Assembly: GCA_036172665.1 (NCBI GenBank)
Contig: CM069875.1
Coordinates: forward strand, 13,038,001 to 13,102,000
Direction: 5' to 3'
Origin: Prosopocoilus inquinatus
Taxonomy: Eukaryota > Arthropoda > Insecta > Coleoptera > Lucanidae
DNA length: 64,000 bases
The notes under the pieces were generated by a model. It searched no databases, was not told the origin of the DNA, and saw only the letters and a program-made list of their open reading frames with translations. The translations under genes and the position numbers were made by a program. Of the stretch, positions 44,712 through 54,049 are shown piece by piece. How positions within the stretch are numbered: the first letter of the stretch is position 1; each line of letters opens with the position of its first letter.

Positions 44712-46596
44712 TTACATAAAAAACTCACGAAGTGAGTAAAAGCAGTGATCAAGTAAATGTTTCTTTAAACGATATTTAAAAATGTTGATTGAACCTGAAT
44801 CCTTAATGAAACCTGGCAATCGATCATATGTGCTGAAGCAGGCGTATGCTGGTGATCTTTCGAAGACAGCGGTGTTGGGACGCAATATCCTTAATTCTTC
44901 GCGTTGACGAGTATTGTAGTGATGATAGGCCCCATTTTTTGTGAAAAGCTCTTCGTTTTTGCGGACAAACGTTGCACAACTGTACATGTATATACTCGGA
45001 AACGTGAGAATACCTTTGTCTTTGAAAGTTAATTTGCAAGATTCTCGATGTTTTAAGTTGAACATCAATCTAATAATATGTTTTTGCTGTAGAAACACAC
45101 GTTTGATCCCTATAGCTCCACCACAGATTATCACATTATATTTTAAATGGCAGTTTAATAATAATAATAGACTAGAGTTAAAGCATTTATGTCCAACACG
45201 GATTTTTGTCTTAATAAAGCATAAAACGCACTATTAATTTTATTACAAACGTAATCAATTTGTTTGTCCCATTTTAATTTATTGTCTATATACGATCTTA
45301 AAAATTTAGGTTACAAGAAACGTCACTACTAAACAATATGCAAATAGTTTTTTGAGTATTTAAGACAAGCTTTTTATTATAGCACCATAACTGAAATTCC
45401 TCCGTTATAGAGTTTATTTTGCGTTTTAAGTCCTCTTGAGTGGTAGCAGATACACTAATTGTTGTATCCACAACTATTCCGGCAGTTTTAAGAAACTGGG
45501 GTAGATCGTTGATATATAACAAGAACAGCAATGGACCGATTACTGAACCTTGTGCAACTCCTGTATTAATATCAAATTTTTCTGAAAAGGTTCCATTTAC
45601 TTGAACCATTGAACGACGTTGATGTAAGAATGAAGCAATCCATCTCACAGACATAAAAATTCTTGGGATTAATTGTAATCTGCCTATTCAGTGTTAAATA
45701 TGGATAAAATTTTATCTGAAAAATTGTTAATCTTCATCGAATTTGGCATTATTGTTCTCTTTTTCCGACTAGATTGTATCTAAAAGTGAGTGTTTTTTCC
45801 AACAAGGATAAGCTTAACTCTGCTCTATTACATACGTTTAAATGGTAAACATCCTAACTCCGTTTTTCGTAACTCCGCAAACGGATGGACGCGAGAGAAC
45901 ACCGAAAAAGTGGTCCTTGGCGTCCAAAAAGTGTTAGAATTAACTCCAGATTTTTATCAGTGTAGGATATTTCCTCGGACGCCCAATTTATTCAACTTTT
46001 TTATTAAATTAAAGCATGGGTCAGGTCATAAAAAAGAGCGGCTACGTATCTTTTCCCGTTGACTTCCTTATTCACGTAATCTAAGAATTCAAATGGTGCA
46101 GTTTCAGTACTCTTATTGATAATGAAACCATGTTGCAATTATGCTAGCATATCATACTTATCTAAAAAAGATTATAAACGATTATAGGATATTTTCTTAA
46201 AAATCTTGGAAAAAATACTCAACAGAGATATGAGTCTGTAATTCTCTACATCGTTCATGTCTCCTTTTTTGAATAAAGGTACTATAACTGCTAGCTTTAG
46301 GGGATTTGGGAAGACACCTGAAGAAACAATAAATTTAACAGATACACCAGCGGTTCAACTATGACGTCGCACACATGTTTTATTATTTTCACGGAAATTC
46401 CTTCATACCCAGTCGATTTTTTATTAGGCAAACGTTTGATTATGTTTAAAAGCTCGTTTTTGTCCACTGGATGGAAGAACATGCTATGTGGTATTTCAGC
46501 TCCTGTGGTGCAATCTTCTGAAATCGAGCAACCGAAGTGTTTGAACAGTGTTTCTCGTGCAATCGAAGAATAATGAAGACCGAATTCATTTGCCAC
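44712..46596 (-). pseudogene. Non-LTR RT and C-terminal domain
   Basis: 46,596-46,297 has the RT N-terminus (LLNIIKRLPNKKSTGYEGIS), continuing in another frame to about 46,070 (PLFKKGDMNDVENYR, ISLLSIFSKIF). 45,654-45,298 has TGVAQGSVIGPLLFLLYINDLP and then IVVDTTIS where the catalytic FADD box should be, with both aspartates of the pair no longer side by side. 45,134-44,712 codes the tail (QQKHIIRLMF, HHYNTRQ, FKYRLKKHLLDHCFYSLREF). RT copies element RNA at the nicked target. Inactive. Confidence 0.85.
45690..46060. other. Foreign block inside the RT
   Basis: This segment has no RT similarity in any frame, though the RT before and after it is recognisable. It is GC-richer in 45,880-45,990. 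Either an insertion or a replacement; the missing palm motif (LDLSKAFD type) suggests sequence was also lost. Confidence 0.45.
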
Positions 46597-46837
46597 TTTT
46601 TCTGAATTGGTTGTTAATTCTTTATTTATATTTAATGCAATATTGTTGTTGTTTTTTGCAGATTTGACGTTATCATTAACTAGTGTCCAGATTGTCCTTG
46701 TTTTATTCGTTGCACTGTTTATTTTGTTTTGATAATACCTCTTTTTAGCATCTTTAATTTTTTGTCTATAAATGCCACGCTTTAGTTTATAAAGTTTTCA
46801 CAAGTTTTTAAATTTTTCATTAACCAATGATATTTGT

Positions 46838-47735
46838 TTAAATCGTTTTGAATGTAATTATTTCATCAGTGATCCAGGAATTTGATTGTTCTTTAAATAC
46901 CTTTCTTTTCTTAAAGGGGCAGTGAAAATTCAGATGCACTAAGAAATGTTTCAAAAATAGATCGAAACTGTGATTGACATCCTCGGAATAAATTGACGAC
47001 CAGTCTATTTTTGATAAACCGACACGTAATTGGTCCAAATTTTGAATCGATAAAATTCGAGAAACTACCAACTTAGTTGCTTCTTTATTGTTGATTGTTA
47101 CGGAAGTTTGATGGAGTGACAAGCACACTGCTAAGTGATCAGATAAGTTGGGATTCGAAATTGAGCATGAAAATGTTTCTTCGGGAAAGTTTGTAACGAT
47201 GTAATCGATGGCGGAAGCAGCTTCACTACCGTTTTTATTCAATTGAACTCTAATAGAACCAGTTAATTTGTATGAAAGTTTGAAACTGATAATCGAAAAT
47301 CAATGTTAAAATCACCGGACAATATTATTTTGTTGCTAATTGCATCTGTTTTGTATAGGATATAGGAAAGTCCAGTAAAAAAGTGCTCAGAGCTAGCTGA
47401 TGGTGGACGGTATATTGTGATTATGCTGATCTTTTGTCCATGTAATGTCAGTAACAAACCGCAAGTCTCAAAAATTATTTCTGTACTGCTTTCACTGATG
47501 TAGTCAAGGCATTTACAGTCGAAATCAATTCTACCAACTTCATGTTGGCGTGTAGATCTGCAGTAGGACGTGATAATTTTATAATTTGGTAACTTTAAAC
47601 TATCTAAGCCTTCACTCGGAACCCATACTTCGGATAAACACAAAAATGCAGGTTCATGTGCTGCTACAAATATTGCCAGTTCATCGAGCTTGTTTCCAAG
47701 AGATTGAATATTTAGATGAATGATTGTAAGATCAT
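46838..47735 (-). pseudogene. APE-type endonuclease of the non-LTR element
   Basis: NIQSLGNKLDELAIF (about 47,720-47,675) begins the domain; FLCLSEVWV (about 47,640) carries the catalytic glutamate; IITIYRPPSA (about 47,430) and LSGDFNIDF (about 47,310) carry the next sites; SDHLAVCL (about 47,130) has the final Asp-His pair. The frame breaks at about 47,255 and the start lies outside the longest frame. Catalytic residues are all present. Confidence 0.85.
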
Positions 47736-47744
47736 ATTGTGAAT

Positions 47745-48020
47745 TGTTATTCTGCTCGTGGAAGGCGACGTTCTCTCCAAAAAAATATATTTACTCACCG
47801 ATATACCCTTTGGTCAGCTGGTAGGTTGAAGAAGTGTTTTCTGGTCGGAAAAATCAGCAATAAGTTTAAAGCAAGCAATACTGCTCGTCGTCGTAAGTTT
47901 AGAGCATTCCAGATTATCCTTCCCGATGATGTCTTTCACATGGTTAATTATATCTTTCTCATTCGTGTCTGGTGCCACTCTTCTAATAAAATGTGTGGTT
48001 TTTTTATTCGCTGCCTACAA
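47745..48020 (-). pseudogene. ORF1 C-terminal fragment of the non-LTR element
   Basis: Read on the minus strand, 48,000-47,840 translates to VAPDTNEKDIINHVKDIIG followed by a CFKLIADF segment, and after one TGA to PKGISVSKYIF. This is the order seen at the end of Jockey/CR1 ORF1 proteins (segment before 'SFK', then 'WPxGxxV'); the TGA replaces the usual tryptophan. The plus-strand frame over this region is a shadow. Confidence 0.65.
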
Positions 48021-48202
48021 TTTTGCAATTTTGAGCGTTGCCCGTGCCAATTATTTTCTTTACATTGTTCTACCATTATGATGAGAGACTTTTTTTATTT
48101 TGAAGTAGTGCTGAATTTGTGTGCAGATCCTTTTCAATTCCTATTAAATTTTCCTTAATTCGAGTTTAAATTTGTTCCTTCATTACTGCAGTGATCAGTT
48201 TG

Positions 48203-49093
48203 TTAAAGTAAGATGTGGGTGGCATTTGTTACTCCTTCTCGTGAAATTTTGCCGTCTAAATAAGCCCACAAGTGTTCAATTGGGTTTAGATCCGGACTTT
48301 GAGGCGACCACTGAAGAACTTCAATGTCATTCTTGGAAATAATTCTTAGCAAACCGCGAAGTATGCTTGGGATCATTATCCTGTTGGAAAATAAAGTCGT
48401 CAAGGTTCATCTATTCGAGCAACGGATGCAAATTTTCTTCCAAAATTTGTACGTATGATATTCCTGTCATCCTACCTTCTATTCTAGCTAAATATCCTAC
48501 ACCGCTTTTACTAAAACAACCCCATACAAGAACATTTCCGCCTCCTTGCTTAACTGTAGCTTCTACCATTTTAGAACTTAAAGCTTCTCCTGCTCGTGTC
48601 CGTACTCTACCTCTTCGTTTTGACCCAAAAAGTTCAAATTTACTTTCATCCGATCACACCACTTTTTCCCAATAGGCTGGGGGTTTACTTACATGTTGTT
48701 TTGCAAATGCTAATCGTTTTTTCTTATTTTGTTCACTAATGAATGGTTTCTTTCTCTTTAAACAACTTTGAAGGCCAGCCTCCTTAATCCTTCTTTTATT
48801 TGTTTTAGTAGAAACGTTTATATTGACACTTTCCCTCACTTGGCGAGCATTTGCACTGGGATATTTTCTCACTTCCCGCACAATTCGGGCATCGTCTCTT
48901 GGTATGGATTTTCTTTTTCGCCCTCGACTCGCGATATTTTCAGTACTATTAGTGGATTCAAATTTTTTTACAAATACGAACAAGAACGTTTTTTGATACT
49001 TTATACTATTTTGCTAATTGTATATATACCCACTTTTCGGTCTTCGACAATACGTTTTCTAATTTCCAAAGCGATTTCTTTTCTGCCAGCCAT
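48203..49093 (-). pseudogene. Tc1-like transposase (near full length, broken)
   Basis: ATG at 49,093 (MAGRKEIALEIRKRIVEDRKVGIYT) starts the HTH, a frame shift follows near 49,010, and 48,983-48,654 holds the second HTH (VRKYPSANARQVRESVNI) with the basic RRIKEAGL. Catalytic residues: [12 protein letters not shown] (about 48,660-48,620), FQQDNDPKHT (about 48,390) and SPQSPDLNPIEHLW (about 48,305-48,265). The DD34E signature is complete, with shifts near 48,360 and one stop at about 48,412. Ends were not resolved. Confidence 0.85.
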
Positions 49094-49099
49094 GAGGTA

Positions 49100-50398
49100 T
49101 TTTTAGTTTAAAGACGAACATTTCACTATTTGATTAATTGATTAACTCAATAAAAATGCCGTTTTTCAGATTAATCCACTAATATTGTGTACACGCTAGA
49201 ATAGTTCTGATAAAACTAAAGCTGCATTGTTGTACCCATAATTTTTTCTAACTAAAAACATCTATAAAATAAACAAAACAAACCCCACCATTAAGGGATT
49301 ATTCATTTATGAAATAATACCCAATAAATGTTATTTGCATAGTTTTAAGACGCTGTTGTCGATTTATGAATGCTGCCAGTATTTTCATTCCTCAGGGATA
49401 CTATTTCTTTTTCCATAGCATCAATTTGTTTACTCATTTTATCTAAAACTTTTTTTGATTGTTAATTATTTTTCCCAAATCATTTATGAATTTTCCAATA
49501 TGGAATTGGAAACATTTTTCTAGGATGCTTTCTAGGTTTATTTGGTCTGGAAGCTTGTTTAATATAACTTCATTTCCTGCTGACACGTAATCAACACTTT
49601 CCTCTAAAGTCTGATTGTTATAACACAAACCCGATCTGATCTTCGCTTACTTTATCTTTTATTTTTTAAGTGTTTGCTCGTTTATTTACAAGTATTGATT
49701 GTATTACTTTAAAATACCGTAAGAAACACGAACCTTTTTGTTACCATCGGTTTTGTCGAGTCCATGCACACTAGCGATACTGGTTTAAAGTTCAGCACAA
49801 TATTCACACACTGCAACTTGTTTTTTAAGACATACTACTGTATACAAACTAGTAGACACTTACATCAACACGTACAGTACAAAACGACAAATAAACTGGT
49901 GCAACCCGTGGCCGAAAAAATCGTCATTTGACGAGTAAAATTTGTAAAATGACGTCTTGTAAGTAGGTTATCTGATGTTCCGTTTTTTTTTTAATTCCCG
50001 GGAATCGGGATTTCAAAAACCATATTACCGGGAATTTTACTTATTGTTATATGTTAAATATCTTCTTAGAAAAATTATCAAAATTAGAAACCTTGTTTCT
50101 TTGCTGTATATCTCAGTCATAATTATAAATTAAAACAACGTTTGTTTTAAATAGTTTTAAATCTCTTATAACCTTTCTTTTAGTATTCTCAGTCCGGTCA
50201 ACTAGAGGTAAATTTAATAATGATATACATTAACTAAAAATAAGCATAGTAAGATGCAGTTTACAAGTTGTAGGTTCACATTTACATTGCAATATCAGAA
50301 GATTTGGCTAGTTTACGTGGACTAACTTATACTCCGTCATATGTAATAGAAAGAGATGGAAACAAAACATCCTTTAATATTATTAAATATTTGTATAT
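49100..50398. other. No gene recognised
   Basis: AT-rich. A minus-strand frame at 49,443-49,628 has no motif. A TTCCCGGGAATCGGGA-type palindrome at about 49,997 resembles CCCGGGAATTCCCGGG near 54,727, perhaps ends of one old element on either side of the PLE cluster. Confidence 0.4.
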
Positions 50399-50401
50399 AT
50401 A

Positions 50402-51253
50402 CCGGGTGTCCCGCGCCATCTGCTCACCCTTCTAGAATCTTTATTTATTAATCGATTAACCTGAATTTGGGAGAAAATAAACTAAGCAAAAAATGGAATT
50501 TTCCGACATACAGATAGTCGTCGTAGGACTTCCGATTTCGCCGGAAGTGATATCAACTTTCTTATTTTAAATGGAACATCCAATATATTTTTACATATTT
50601 GAAATCTACGGATCATTACGAGTCCGAATACGTATCAATTGTTAATTTTGGTGTCCATGACAACGAAAAAAATACTTTTTTATTTTTCAATCTAGAAAGC
50701 TATTAATCGCATTTTCTCGATCTAATGCGATCAAGTGTTTCGAAAAATAATTTAAAATAGAGCATGTCTTATTGAAATTTTACACTCCCTTTATTTCAAA
50801 TGACTTTCAAAGAAAATATGACGTATTTGGTATCAGCGTACTCAGAAAAAATTGTTCTGTTGAACTAAGCTAAGAAACATATGAGGTTCTATCGAAAAAA
50901 ATGAGTTAAGAGCTAATGAAAATTTAAAAAACTGTAAAAATGTTAAAAATCAAAATACCATCAAAGAAGTGATTTTTTCGAAACACTTGATTGCATTAGA
51001 TCGAAAAAATGCGATTCATAGCTTTCTAGATTGAAAAATAAAAAAGTATTTTTTTCGTTGTCATGGAAATCAAAATTAACAATTGATACGTATTCGGACT
51101 CGTAATGATCCGTAGATTTTAAATATGTAAAAATATATAGGTGTTCCATTTAAAATAAGAAAGTTGATATCACTAATTTATCATCTCCAAAATTCAGGTT
51201 AATCGATTAATAAATAAAGATTCTGGAAAGGTGAGCACATGGCGCGGGACACC

Positions 51254-51256
<3 letters not shown>
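50402..51256. mobile_element. Palindromic TA-duplicating MITE, 855 bp
   Basis: Ends CCGGGTGTCCCGCGCC and its inverse are flanked by TA. Arms of about 370 bp pair almost throughout (for example AATCTTTATTTATTAATCGA and its complement near 51,205). The spacer is about 100 bp. It shares the block CGGAAGTGATATCAAC...CTTATTTTAAATGGA with the large palindrome at 27,487-31,913. No coding content; mobilisation by a Tc1/mariner transposase is inferred. Confidence 0.8.
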
Positions 51257-51302
<46 letters not shown>

Positions 51303-51311
51303 CTACGGATT

Positions 51312-51354
<43 letters not shown>
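51257..51354. repeat. (TA)n microsatellite, two tracts
   Basis: Two long (AT)n runs separated by AAAGCCTACGGATTAACA, which is the outer end of the PLE at 54,008-54,026. TA-rich runs are typical PLE insertion sites. Confidence 0.9.
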
Positions 51355-51356
<2 letters not shown>

Positions 51357-51431
51357 AGGTTAAAAGGTTAACGCCAGTACAATACAATGTAAAGAGGGAG
51401 GTTAACGGCACTAACTGGCAAGGAAAAGTAA

Positions 51432-51474
51432 CTGTCGACCTACGTTTCGGTCTTATTAGATCTCATCAGGACAG
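51432..51474 (-). ncRNA. Hammerhead ribozyme with all three helices
   Basis: Minus strand: CTGTC, CTGATGA, helix II GATCT/AGACC (one mismatch, loop AATA), GAAAC, loop GTAG, GTC, GACAG. CTGTC and GACAG pair perfectly as helix I. AC/GT forms a 2-bp helix III, and GTC is a standard cleavage triplet. All conserved core bases are present, so this is the best candidate for an active ribozyme in the window. Confidence 0.8.
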
Positions 51475-51675
51475 TATAACCAAGGTGTAAGGTGTAAACA
51501 CTTGGAGATAAATACAACAAAAGGAGCACAGACTAGGAGACCAGGAGAATGCACATTTGTCACGACCTCCAGAAAACCTTTATTTCGATAGGCTACATCT
51601 AGCAGTAAGCAACGGAGGCAGTCTGCCTTTTGTTGTGTTTATCTCCAAGTGTTTACACCTTACACCTTAGTTATA

Positions 51676-51718
51676 CTGTCCTGATGAGGTCTAATAAGAC
51701 CGACACGTACGTCGACAG
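51676..51718 (+). ncRNA. Hammerhead ribozyme, core mutated
   Basis: Inverted partner of 51,432-51,474. CTGTC/GACAG helix I, CTGATGA, a perfect GGTCT/AGACC helix II, then GACA instead of GAAA, helix III AC/GT and GTC. The single core change should strongly reduce cleavage. Confidence 0.75.
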
Positions 51719-51870
51719 TTAGTGCCGTTACCCTCCCTCTTTATATAGCGAAATGTATATATATATATATATATATATGTTAATCCGTAGGCTTCCGCGG
51801 GTGTTGAATGCTGTAGTATTCTTCCGGGTAGTACTCCGCGTTGAGATCTCTAAAGAACTATTTGTCTTCT

Positions 51871-51910
51871 GACAACGTTTCGGCAAGGTCTCACTTGCCA
51901 TCTTCAGGTC
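51871..51910 (-). ncRNA. Hammerhead ribozyme in PLE terminus
   Basis: Minus strand GAC, CTGAAGA, helix II GGCAAG/CTTGCC with loop TGAGAC, GAAACGTT, GTC. Helix II is perfect and the core is intact; helix I is only about 3 bp next to the core. Weak as a monomer. Confidence 0.65.
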
Positions 51911-51999
51911 TTCGCTGCTGCTTGCCTGCTTCTGCTCCTCGTCGTTGTGACTGTGACTCGAGTAACGACGAGGAGCAGAAGCAGGCAAGCAGCAGCGAA

Positions 52000-52039
52000 G
52001 ACCTGAAGATGGCAAGTGAGACCTTGCCGAAACGTTGTC
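52000..52039 (+). ncRNA. Hammerhead ribozyme in PLE terminus
   Basis: Plus-strand copy of the same sequence as at 51,871-51,910 and 53,895-53,934: CTGAAGA, GGCAAG/CTTGCC, GAAACGTT. Confidence 0.65.
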
Positions 52040-52098
52040 AGAAGACAAATAGTTCTTTAGAGAACTCAACGCGGAGTACTACCCGGAAGAATACTACA

Positions 52099-52102
<4 letters not shown>

Positions 52103-52151
<49 letters not shown>
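52103..52151. repeat. (TA)n microsatellite
   Basis: About 49 bp of alternating A and T between PLE termini and a MITE half. Confidence 0.9.
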
Positions 52152-52153
<2 letters not shown>

Positions 52154-52505
52154 GGCTGTTTCAAATTGGGTGTGCACTGAAGGGATCTCCTAAACCGTAA
52201 GAGATACAAATTCGGTTAAATGGAAGAAAAGTTGCACAAATCAATGCCTAATTCGTATCCATTGAGAGAATGATTTTTTTTCTTATTTCTTCTTGAGATA
52301 TTAATGAAAATGTGAAAAAATCGATTTTCTTTTTCTCTCTGTATCTCTTTTATTATACATAATTTTGAAATTCAGATTTAACTTTCTACAGGCACTTTTT
52401 GTTTCTGCTTCGAATAAGAGTAATAGAATTGAAGTCAAACGTTTCGTCTTCCCACGACCATCATCAGTTTCGATTTTTTAAATACAATTCATGGATTTTT
52501 ATTAT
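52152..52505. other. MITE half and a PLE-type terminus
   Basis: CCGGCTGTTTCAAATTGGG at 52,152 looks like the end of a TA-duplicating MITE whose other half is not here. 52,380-52,500 resembles a PLE terminus of another family, with a hammerhead-like core on the minus strand. Confidence 0.45.
52436..52467 (-). ncRNA. Hammerhead-like core
   Basis: Minus strand CTGATGA (52,467-52,461), helix II GGTC/GAC with loop GTGGGAA, GAAACGTT (to 52,438). Core strands are intact but flanking bases do not form helix I. Confidence 0.45.
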
Positions 52506-52578
52506 TTGAGTTGAGTTCTCTAAAGAACTATTTGTCTTCTGACAACGTTTCGGCAAGGTCTCACTTGCAGACGACACC

Positions 52579-53901
52579 ATGGACCTGGTGAAGCACTGCT
52601 TGAAGAACACCTACTTCATCTTCAAGAATCAACGTTATAAACAAGTAGAAGGATCACCCATGGGATCAGCATTATCTCCTGTAATCGCCAACTTATTCAT
52701 GGAGGATTTCGAAGTACGGGCCATCGATACCGCAAGTCACAAACCACACCTGTGGCTCAGATATATGGACGACACCTTCATAATATGGAAGCATGGAGAA
52801 GAACAACTACGAAGATTTCTGCAACACCTGAATGAAATCCATCCGAAGATCAAGTTCACGATGGAAATCGAAGAAAACAACGAACTTCCATTCCTCGATG
52901 TACTTATAAAGAAAAAACCAGATGGAAGCCTTGGACATTCCGTATACCGAAAACCAACCCACACGGAACGGTACCTGAACGCACAATCACATCACCATCC
53001 AGCACAATTGCAATCAGTGGTAAGGACCCTCGTCACCCGGTCCCAAAGATTGGCTGACTCAGAAAACAAGGAAGAAGAAATGAAGAAAATCCGCTCATCT
53101 TTAATAAAAAATGGATATCGGGACAAACAAATCAGGAAAGCCGAACACCAACGCAAACCCAAGACACAGGAAGAGGAAAAAGATATAGTAGGAACAGCAT
53201 GCCTACCATTTGTTAAAGGGACAACAGAGAAGATCAGCAGAATACTCAAGAAACACAATATCCGGACATCATTCAACACCGACAAGAAAATTGGAAACAT
53301 CCTGCCGACAGTCAAAACTAAAATACAACTGGAAAGCCAAGGCGTGTACGGAATTCCCTGTCAAGATTGCGACAAGGTCTACATAGGCCAAACAAATAGA
53401 AAAATAAGCGTCAGGAGAGAAGAACATCGAAAGGCCGTCGAGAAGGACGAGAAAACATCATCATTGGCACAACACGTAAAAGCGACTTCACACAAAATAG
53501 ATTTCGACAACACCAGAACAATTGCCAGCGTAGAACACAAGACCAAACGCATCATCCGAGAAGCGATAGAAATCGAGAAACATCAGATGAACTTAAACAC
53601 CAGAGATGATGCCTTACGACTACCACCCACCTGGAGGCCAGTGATCCGAAAATCCACCGACCGTCGAGGACCAGTAACCCGAAGCCAGAAACCAGCGAAC
53701 CCCGGACCATCAGGATTAGGAGAAAGCAGTCAACAGGCACGACCCAATCAACCAACAACAAGAAGTCAAGCGGAAAAACCACCAAGCGTAACGACGCGTG
53801 ACCGCAACACGGTACTTAAACCACCACCAGCGCGACCAGAAGCCACTGTGACTCGAGTAACGACGAGGAGCAGAAGCAGGCAAGCAGCAGCGAAGACCTG
53901 A
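52579..53901 (+). CDS. Penelope-like RT (C-terminal half) and GIY-YIG endonuclease
   Basis: 440 codons open. The first 110 residues are the RT palm end: EGSPMGSALSPVIANLFMED (about residue 24) and catalytic YMDD (about residue 60), then LPFLDVLI and YRKPTHTERYLN. A basic linker (about 150-240) leads to the GIY-YIG nuclease: VYGIPCQDCDKVYIGQTNRK (about 253-272), with the downstream HVKATSHKIDFD and IREAIEIEKH segments. The last 80 residues (TRSRSRQ-rich) partly come from terminal repeat sequence. RT fingers motifs are missing, so an ATG at 52,579 is only the first in-frame start. PLE proteins copy RNA and nick the target. A host could transcribe this frame, but the RT is incomplete. Confidence 0.85.
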   Translation: MDLVKHCLKNTYFIFKNQRYKQVEGSPMGSALSPVIANLFMEDFEVRAIDTASHKPHLWLRYMDDTFIIWKHGEEQLRRFLQHLNEIHPKIKFTMEIEENNELPFLDVLIKKKPDGSLGHSVYRKPTHTERYLNAQSHHHPAQLQSVVRTLVTRSQRLADSENKEEEMKKIRSSLIKNGYRDKQIRKAEHQRKPKTQEEEKDIVGTACLPFVKGTTEKISRILKKHNIRTSFNTDKKIGNILPTVKTKIQLESQGVYGIPCQDCDKVYIGQTNRKISVRREEHRKAVEKDEKTSSLAQHVKATSHKIDFDNTRTIASVEHKTKRIIREAIEIEKHQMNLNTRDDALRLPPTWRPVIRKSTDRRGPVTRSQKPANPGPSGLGESSQQARPNQPTTRSQAEKPPSVTTRDRNTVLKPPPARPEATVTRVTTRSRSRQAAAKT

Positions 53902-53934
53902 AGATGGCAAGTGAGACCTTGCCGAAACGTTGTC
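53895..53934 (+). ncRNA. Hammerhead ribozyme in PLE 3' terminus
   Basis: CTGAAGA at 53,898-53,904, helix II GGCAAG/CTTGCC, GAAACGTT at 53,924-53,931, GTC. It overlaps the stop codon region of the PLE frame. Same structure as the two copies at 51.9-52.0 kb. Confidence 0.65.
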
Positions 53935-54049
53935 AGAAGACAAATAGTTCTTTAGAGAACTCAACGCGGAGGACTACCCGGAAGAATACTACAGCATTCA
54001 ACACCCGCGGAAGCCTACGGATTAACATATATATATATATATATAAATA

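Larger units (their letters stand above)
44400..48180 (-). mobile_element. Non-LTR retrotransposon (CR1/Jockey-like), degenerate
   Basis: Minus strand order, from 48,180 down: ORF1 end, APE-type endonuclease, RT, C-terminal domain, AT-rich 3' tail near 44,400-44,470. All parts are frame-broken and a foreign block (45,690-46,060) replaces part of the RT palm. The 5' end is cut by, or close to, a Tc1 element at 48,203. Clade is inferred from the C-terminal pattern and is not certain. Confidence 0.8.
51355..51750. mobile_element. Head-to-head PLE termini with two hammerheads
   Basis: An imperfect inverted repeat: GGCACTAACT...ACTGTCGACC on the left and GTCGACAGTTAGTGCC on the right, with further pairing of AAGGTGTAAGGTGTAAACAC (about 51,484) and GTGTTTACACCTTACACCTT (about 51,649). 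Each arm carries a hammerhead pointing outward. No protein is coded between them. Inverted terminal pairs are typical for PLE insertions. Confidence 0.7.
51779..52102. mobile_element. Head-to-head PLE termini (family of 52,508-54,026)
   Basis: 51,779-51,950 and 51,955-52,102 are inverted copies of the terminus that ends the PLE at 53,840-54,026 (TTAATCCGTAGGCTTCC, CTTCCGGGTAGTACTCC, TCTTTAGAGAACT, GCAAGTGAGACCTTGCC). Coding parts are missing; frames over this stretch are accidental. (TA)n lies on both sides. Confidence 0.8.
52508..54026 (+). mobile_element. Penelope-like element, 5' truncated in RT
   Basis: Begins with a partial inverted terminus (52,508-52,569), followed by a long open frame and a direct terminus (about 53,840-54,026) with hammerhead. 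It lies in (TA)n-rich DNA. The sharp switch from terminus to coding sequence at 52,570 marks the 5' truncation. It is the best preserved PLE here. Confidence 0.85.

Noticed and set aside
47739..48158. Plus-strand frame of 139 codons
   Set aside because: It is the shadow of minus-strand ORF1 sequence of the non-LTR element, which has recognisable motifs.
51841..52200. Open plus-strand frame of 119 codons
   Set aside because: It lies wholly in inverted PLE termini and a (TA)n tract; the inverted copy gives a nearly identical frame on the other strand, so it is accidental.
52737..53964. Minus-strand frames of 75-107 codons
   Set aside because: Shadows of the PLE RT/GIY-YIG frame on the plus strand.
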